A stretch of 55,302 bases of DNA from JBFWQM01 sp050249455. Its GTDB lineage: Bacteria; Pseudomonadota; Alphaproteobacteria; MPNO01; VGEU01. The notes beneath the pieces were generated by a model. It saw only the letters and a list, made by a program, of their open reading frames with translations. It searched no databases and was not told where the DNA came from. Of the stretch, positions 51,432 through 55,302 are shown in pieces (the stretch's first letter is position 1; the number at the start of each line of letters is the position of its first letter). The translations under genes and the position numbers were made by a program. The DNA lies in contig JBFWQM010000008.1 of assembly GCA_050249455.1 (NCBI GenBank), forward strand, positions 1 through 55,302, read 5' to 3'.

Positions 51432-52646
51432 CTAGACGGAGACGGTCTCGGAAATCTGCGCCAGCACGTCGGCAAACCGCCCCACCGCCCAGTCGATCTC
51501 GTCCTCGGTGATGACGAACGGCGGCGCGAAGCGGATGGTGTTGCGCCGGGTCTCCTTGGTCAGCACGCCGCGCGCGGCCAGCCGCTCCGCCACGTCGTGC
51601 GCATCGGCGCGGCCGTCGAGGAACTCCACGCCGGCGAACAGGCCGCGGCCGCGCACTTCCTTGATCAGCGGGCTGTTGAGCGCGCGCAGGCGGCGCAGCA
51701 GATGGCGGCCCAGCGCATCGGACCGCTCGACCAGCCTGTCCTCCACCAGCACGTCGAGCGCGGCGTGGCCGACCGCGGCGGCGAGCGGGTTGCCGCCGAA
51801 CGTAGAGCCGTGGTCGCCGGGGCCGAACACGTCCATCACCTCGCGCTGGGCGAGGAACAGCGACACCGGCAGCAGCCCGCCGCCCAGCGCCTTACCCAGG
51901 GTCAGCCCGTCGGGGCGCACGCTCTCGTGCTCCGCCGCCAGCATGCGGCCGGTGCGGCCGAGGCCGGTCTGGATCTCGTCGAGGATCAGCAGCACGCTGT
52001 TCTGGCGGCAGATCGCGGCGCAGTCGGCGAGCCAGCCGTCCGGCGGGATCACGATGCCGCCCTCGCCCTGGATCGGCTCGGCGAGGAACGCCGCCGTATT
52101 GGGCCCGATCGCGGCTTCCAGCGCCGCGGCGTCGCCGAACGGAATCAATTTGATCCCGGGCGGGAACGGGCCGAAGCCGTCGCGGTATTGCGGGTCGGAC
52201 GACAGCGCGACCGCCATCATGGTGCGGCCGTGGAAGTTTCCTTCGCAGGCGATGATCTCCGCCTTGCCGTCGGGCACGCCCTTGACCTTGTAGGCCCACT
52301 TGCGCGCCGCCTTGAGCGCGGTCTCCACCGCTTCTGCGCCGGAGTTCATCGGCAGCGCCATGTCCATGCCGGTGAGCTCGCAGGCGCGCGCCAGGAACGG
52401 CCCGAGCCGGTCGTTCATGAAGGCGCGCGACGGCACGGCGAGGCGCTGCGCCTGATCGTTCAGCGCGGCGAGCAAACGCGGATGCGCGTGGCCGAAGCTG
52501 ACGGCGGAATAGGCGCCGAGCATGTCCATGTAGCGCCGGCCGTCGGCATCCCACACGTACACCCCTTCGCCGCGGGTCAGCATCACCGGCAGCGGCGCGT
52601 AGTTGCGCGCGCCGTATCGGCGCTCCAGCGTCATCGCGTCGGTCAT
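51432..52646 (-). CDS. rocD: Ornithine aminotransferase
   Basis: This is a class III PLP aminotransferase of 404 residues that turns ornithine into glutamate semialdehyde. The signature includes YARNY-like YGARNYAPLPVMLTRGEG at the N-terminus, MNSGAEAVETALKAARKW, the PLP-contacting aspartate in LLILDEIQTGLGRTG, the Schiff-base lysine in LTLGKALGGG, and GSTFGGNPLAAAVG. The N-terminus and length match RocD rather than ArgD. Its start overlaps the arginase stop as ATGA, so the two form an arginine-degrading operon: arginase makes ornithine, which this enzyme uses. Confidence 0.94.
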   Translation of the reverse strand: MTDAMTLERRYGARNYAPLPVMLTRGEGVYVWDADGRRYMDMLGAYSAVSFGHAHPRLLAALNDQAQRLAVPSRAFMNDRLGPFLARACELTGMDMALPMNSGAEAVETALKAARKWAYKVKGVPDGKAEIIACEGNFHGRTMMAVALSSDPQYRDGFGPFPPGIKLIPFGDAAALEAAIGPNTAAFLAEPIQGEGGIVIPPDGWLADCAAICRQNSVLLILDEIQTGLGRTGRMLAAEHESVRPDGLTLGKALGGGLLPVSLFLAQREVMDVFGPGDHGSTFGGNPLAAAVGHAALDVLVEDRLVERSDALGRHLLRRLRALNSPLIKEVRGRGLFAGVEFLDGRADAHDVAERLAARGVLTKETRRNTIRFAPPFVITEDEIDWAVGRFADVLAQISETVSV

Positions 52647-53554
52647 CGCAGCGACTCCCCGGGGTAGCACGCCGCGACCAGCGCGCCGACCAGATGCGCG
52701 GTGACCCCGTCCGGATCGCGGTGCGGGTTGTATTCGACGACTTCGGAAGCAACGAGGCCGTCGAGCCGCGCGACCTCTGTGCACGAGGCCACGAGATCAC
52801 GGCCGACCAGCCCGCCGGCGACCGGCGAGCCGACGCCCGGCGCCTCCCCCGGATCGACCGCGTCGAGGTCGATCGACAGGCCGAAGCCGGCGGTGCCGCG
52901 GCGCGCGATCGCCATCGCCTCGTCCATCGCGGCGGAAAGGCCGCGGCGGCGCACCTCCTCGATAAGCATCACGCGCACGCCGAGGCGCGACAGCAGCGCG
53001 GACTCGCCCTCTTCCCAGCTGCGCACGCCGACCAGCGCGACGTGCTCCGGCCGCAGCACCGGGCCGATGACGCCAAGTTCCGTCAGCCGGCCCTCGCCGT
53101 AGCCGAACAGGTGGGCGAGCGGCATGCCGTGCAGGCGGCCGCTGGGGCTGGTCGCGGGGATGTGGCTGTCCATGTGCGCATCCACCCAGACCAGGCCGAG
53201 CGGCCCGCGCGGGCGCAGATGCGCATGCACGCCGTTCCAGGTGCCGACCGCGCAGGAATGATCGCCGCCGATCACCGTCACGGCGGCGCCGGTGCGCAGC
53301 GAGGACGACACGCGGTCGGCCAGGCGCTCGCACACGCGGCCGATGCTCTCGACCTCGGAACGACCTTCGGCGGCGACGATGTCGCGCCACGTCGCGGGCA
53401 CGCCGGCCGCCTTGAGCTTGTCGGCCAGTCCGCCGGCAAGCAGCGCGTCGGGCCCGTCGCGGCAGCCGCGGTCGGCCGCGCCGCGGCCCTCGGCGACGCC
53501 GATCAGGTGCAGCGGCCGCAGCCGCGCCGCCCGGTCAACCGTCAACTGATCCAT
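52643..53554 (-). CDS. rocF: Arginase
   Basis: This is a manganese enzyme of 303 residues that splits arginine into ornithine and urea. The metal motifs are in place: VIGGDHSCAVG, VWVDAHMDSH, and LSIDLDAVDPGEAPGVGSP. The HLHG-type substrate loop reads SGRLHGMPLAHLFG. ATG 53554 (MDQLTVDRAAR) was chosen because GGGG lies eight bases before it; ATG 53572 is an alternative. It overlaps rocD by 4 bases, making a two-gene arginine catabolic operon. No urease or regulator gene is in the window. Confidence 0.93.
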   Translation of the reverse strand: MDQLTVDRAARLRPLHLIGVAEGRGAADRGCRDGPDALLAGGLADKLKAAGVPATWRDIVAAEGRSEVESIGRVCERLADRVSSSLRTGAAVTVIGGDHSCAVGTWNGVHAHLRPRGPLGLVWVDAHMDSHIPATSPSGRLHGMPLAHLFGYGEGRLTELGVIGPVLRPEHVALVGVRSWEEGESALLSRLGVRVMLIEEVRRRGLSAAMDEAMAIARRGTAGFGLSIDLDAVDPGEAPGVGSPVAGGLVGRDLVASCTEVARLDGLVASEVVEYNPHRDPDGVTAHLVGALVAACYPGESLR

Positions 53555-53706
53555 CTTCGCAACCCCGTCCATGCTGGAGATATGGGGGCTGTATATGGGT
53601 CGTGCGCGGTCCGGTTTTAGACCCCTGATATGGCCTATTCGTTAAACTGTGGGGACCGGGCGAGTCGGGCAAGCCGCAGGGCCAGGGATCCGATGAGCGG
53701 GGAGCG

Positions 53707-53788
53707 GGGATCGGGGTCAGACACCAAACCCGCAGGTCCGTCCCCAGCAAGATCGGGCATCCGGGGTTTGGTGTCTGACCCCGATCCC
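53707..53788. repeat. Long inverted repeat, GGGTCAGACACC family, copy 2
   Basis: The arms of 25 bases (53707-53731 and 53764-53788) pair perfectly and begin GGGATCGGGGTCAGACACC. The loop between them is 32 bases. The copy at 47937-48016 has the same arms with a few changes but an unrelated loop. It lies between the arginase operon and the DUF488 gene, both on the minus strand. Confidence 0.9.
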
Positions 53789-53792
53789 GGCG

Positions 53793-54290
53793 CTACCGCT
53801 CGAACAGGGGCGCGGCTTCTGTACGCAGGTCCGATTCCGCCTCCAGACGGCCGTCGCCGCGGATGTGGAGGACGCGGAACCCGGCCGCCTCCATCGGCGG
53901 GGTCAGCAAGAACCGGCGGTGGCAGTGGCGCGGGTTCTCCTCGGCGCAGATCATCGCGGTCGGCGCCGAGCGCGCCAACGCCGCCAGTTCCGCGATGCCG
54001 TCCAGGAAGGGGCCTGACCGGGCAACCCCGGACCAGTCGACCGAGCCGTCGGGGCGCTGGAACGGCGGCGGCACCGGCTTGCCGGCCAGGCGGTCGCCGA
54101 GCCAGGCGTAGCCGATGCCGGCATCGGCGAGCGCCGCGCGCAGCCGCTCGCGGTTGAATTGCGGGTTGAAGCGCGAGAACGGCTTGCCGCGTGCGTCCGC
54201 CACGCACGCGACCTCGTGCGCGCGCAGCAGTTCGACGAAGCGCGCAATCGGGTGGCGCGAGTGGCCGAGGGTGTAGAGATCGTTCGCCAT
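53793..54290 (-). CDS. DUF488 domain protein
   Basis: This is a 165-residue protein of the DUF488 family, whose members are found in most bacteria and have no firmly known function. Family marks are LYTLGHSRHPIARFVELL at the N-terminus, VADARGKPFSRFNPQFNRE, and the cysteine-histidine motif AMICAEENPRHCHRRFL. The Cys and His residues suggest a metal or redox role, but this is not shown. It stands alone between the long inverted repeat and the hydantoinase gene, which diverges from it. Confidence 0.92.
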   Translation of the reverse strand: MANDLYTLGHSRHPIARFVELLRAHEVACVADARGKPFSRFNPQFNRERLRAALADAGIGYAWLGDRLAGKPVPPPFQRPDGSVDWSGVARSGPFLDGIAELAALARSAPTAMICAEENPRHCHRRFLLTPPMEAAGFRVLHIRGDGRLEAESDLRTEAAPLFER

Positions 54291-54317
54291 GACGCTAGCT
54301 TAGGGCGGCGGCGCGCC

Positions 54318-54323
54318 TTGACA
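54318..54323 (+). promoter_or_regulatory. TTGACA -35-like box before hydantoinase gene
   Basis: A perfect TTGACA lies 57 bases before the ATG at 54380. No good -10 box is found 16-18 bases further on (the bases there read ACACGC), so it is only a weak promoter candidate. Confidence 0.25.
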
Positions 54324-54379
54324 AGCCGGGCGGGCGGCGGACACGCTCGGCGGCAATCATTCGTATTGGGGAGCGCACG

Positions 54380-55302
54380 ATGCCCAGGTGGATGGTCGGC
54401 ATCGACACGGGCGGCACATTCACCGACCTGATCGCCTTCGAGGTGGAGAGCCGCGCGCTCAAGGTCGCCAAGGTGTCGTCGGTACCCGACGACCCGTCGG
54501 CGGCAGTGATGAACGCGCTGGCGGAGCTGTTCGCCATGGGCGTCGCGCCAAGCGAGGTCGGCGCGCTGGTGCACGGCACCACGGTGGCGACCAACGCGAT
54601 CCTGGAAGGCAAGGGCGTGCGCACCGGCCTGCTCATCACCAAGGGGTTCCGCGCCGTGTACGAGGCGCGCGGCTGGGCCCAGCCCGATCCGGCCGACCTG
54701 CAGGACCCGTTCTACCGCAAGCCGCCGATGCTGGTGCCGCAGTCGCTGACCGAGGAGGTCGACGAGCGGATCGACGCCGCCGGCACGGTGCTGAAGCCGG
54801 TGGACGCGGCGCAGGTGCGCGCCGCGGTGCGCCGGCTGAAGGCGAGGAACGTCGAGGCGCTGGCGGTGTGCCTGCTGTTCAGCTTCGAGAACCCGGCCCA
54901 CGAGGAGGCGGTCGCGACGATCCTCGACGAGGAGATGCCGGGGGTGCGCGTCTCGCTGTCCTCGCGCCTGCTGCCGGTGATCCGCGAGTACATGCGGCTG
55001 TCCACCACCGTCATCGACGCGCATGTCGGACCGATCATGGAGCGCTACCTGACGCGGCTGGCGGACAAGCTGGTCGGCGCCGGGGTGACGACGCCGCAGG
55101 TGTTCCTGATGCAGTCGAACGGCGGGCTGATGCGCATCACCATCGGCGCGCGGTTCCCCAACCAGACGCTGCTGTCGGGCCCGGCGGCGGGCGTGGTGTC
55201 GGGGATCGAGATCGCCCGGCTGACGGGCCGCGAGAACGTCGTCACGCTCGACATGGGCGGCACCTCGGCCGACATCGCGGTGATCGCGCGCGGCGCGGCC
55301 GA
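54380..55302 (+). CDS. Hydantoinase/oxoprolinase subunit A, 3' end outside window
   Basis: The first 307 residues are visible. The ATP-binding fold of the HyuA/oxoprolinase family is clear: WMVGIDTGGTFTDLIAFE at the N-terminus, VHGTTVATNAILEGKGVRTG near residue 70, VFLMQSNGGLMRI near 240 and LDMGGTSADIAVIARG near 295. These enzymes open 5-membered lactam rings (hydantoins, 5-oxoproline) with ATP, or carboxylate acetone or acetophenone in related systems. GGGGAG precedes the ATG at 54380 by about seven bases. Full-length relatives have about 690 residues, so over half lies beyond the window. A HyuB gene would be expected downstream. Confidence 0.93.
   Translation, partial: MPRWMVGIDTGGTFTDLIAFEVESRALKVAKVSSVPDDPSAAVMNALAELFAMGVAPSEVGALVHGTTVATNAILEGKGVRTGLLITKGFRAVYEARGWAQPDPADLQDPFYRKPPMLVPQSLTEEVDERIDAAGTVLKPVDAAQVRAAVRRLKARNVEALAVCLLFSFENPAHEEAVATILDEEMPGVRVSLSSRLLPVIREYMRLSTTVIDAHVGPIMERYLTRLADKLVGAGVTTPQVFLMQSNGGLMRITIGARFPNQTLLSGPAAGVVSGIEIARLTGRENVVTLDMGGTSADIAVIARGAA

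Noticed and set aside
53601..53792. A tRNA or small RNA in the gap around the long inverted repeat
   Set aside because: No cloverleaf or conserved tRNA bases are seen. The only structure is the 25-bp inverted repeat shared with 47937-48016.

Overview
The window is about 55 kb of very GC-rich DNA (roughly 70 % G+C) from a chromosome. It contains one run of 100 N (11482-11581), so it is a draft scaffold. Several features point to an alphaproteobacterium, probably of the Rhodospirillales or Hyphomicrobiales type: the GlcDEF proteins, TRAP transporters of the DctP and TAXI types, an HWE histidine kinase with a sigma-EcfG-like promoter, a bacteriophytochrome/heme oxygenase pair, several EamA transporters and an acetoacetyl-CoA synthetase. 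No rRNA or tRNA gene was seen, so the genus cannot be named. I see no phage, plasmid, transposase or CRISPR array.

Layout, left to right. 1-4450 (minus strand): glycolate oxidase operon glcD-glcE-glcF ending in a TPR protein. 4534-5747 (minus): ribosomal protein L36 with a good promoter, and a methyltransferase. 5932-11481 (plus): an orphan DctP binding protein, a TAXI binding protein with fused TRAP permease, and an FMN-dependent monooxygenase cut by the gap. 11690-22055: a type I secretion locus on the minus strand (FecR/cadherin/RTX giant protein, ABC exporter, HlyD adaptor), divergent from a CHASE2 adenylate cyclase. 22071-24444: LysR regulator divergent from pirin and WrbA. 24547-29244: a light-sensing cluster (heme oxygenase, bacteriophytochrome, receiver, receiver-HWE kinase, and a facing single-domain receiver). 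29347-30666: a TolC-type outer membrane protein. 30884-38988: a Pht5-like binding-fold protein, an animal-type heme peroxidase with a PEP-CTERM-like tail, a class V aminotransferase, an SDR, a TPR/O-GlcNAc-transferase-like protein and aspartate dehydrogenase. 39156-43260: a universal-stress-like protein, a Lon-like protease, a zincin and pterin dehydratase. 43257-47919: four EamA transporters around a class II aldolase. 48107-55302: acetoacetyl-CoA synthetase, an AhpD-like protein, a sirtuin, ornithine aminotransferase and arginase, a DUF488 protein and the start of a hydantoinase A.

Two regions look most interesting. In the RTX/adenylate cyclase locus, the 138-bp divergent intergenic region carries a CRP-type palindrome (9 of 10 consensus bases) and a good promoter facing the RTX gene, so export of the giant protein may be tied to cAMP made by its neighbour. 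In the light-sensing cluster, an exact GGAAC-N16-CGTT sequence lies before the heme oxygenase gene and a one-mismatch copy lies before the facing receiver gene. This suggests that both halves belong to the alphaproteobacterial general stress response.

Nearly all intergenic space not used for promoters is filled by short palindromic repeats of three families. One has CCCACCTCACC/GGTGAGGTGGG ends, one has GGGATCGGGGTCAGACACC arms, and one has GGGCGGGTTT palindromes. No gene-free stretch is longer than about 240 bases.
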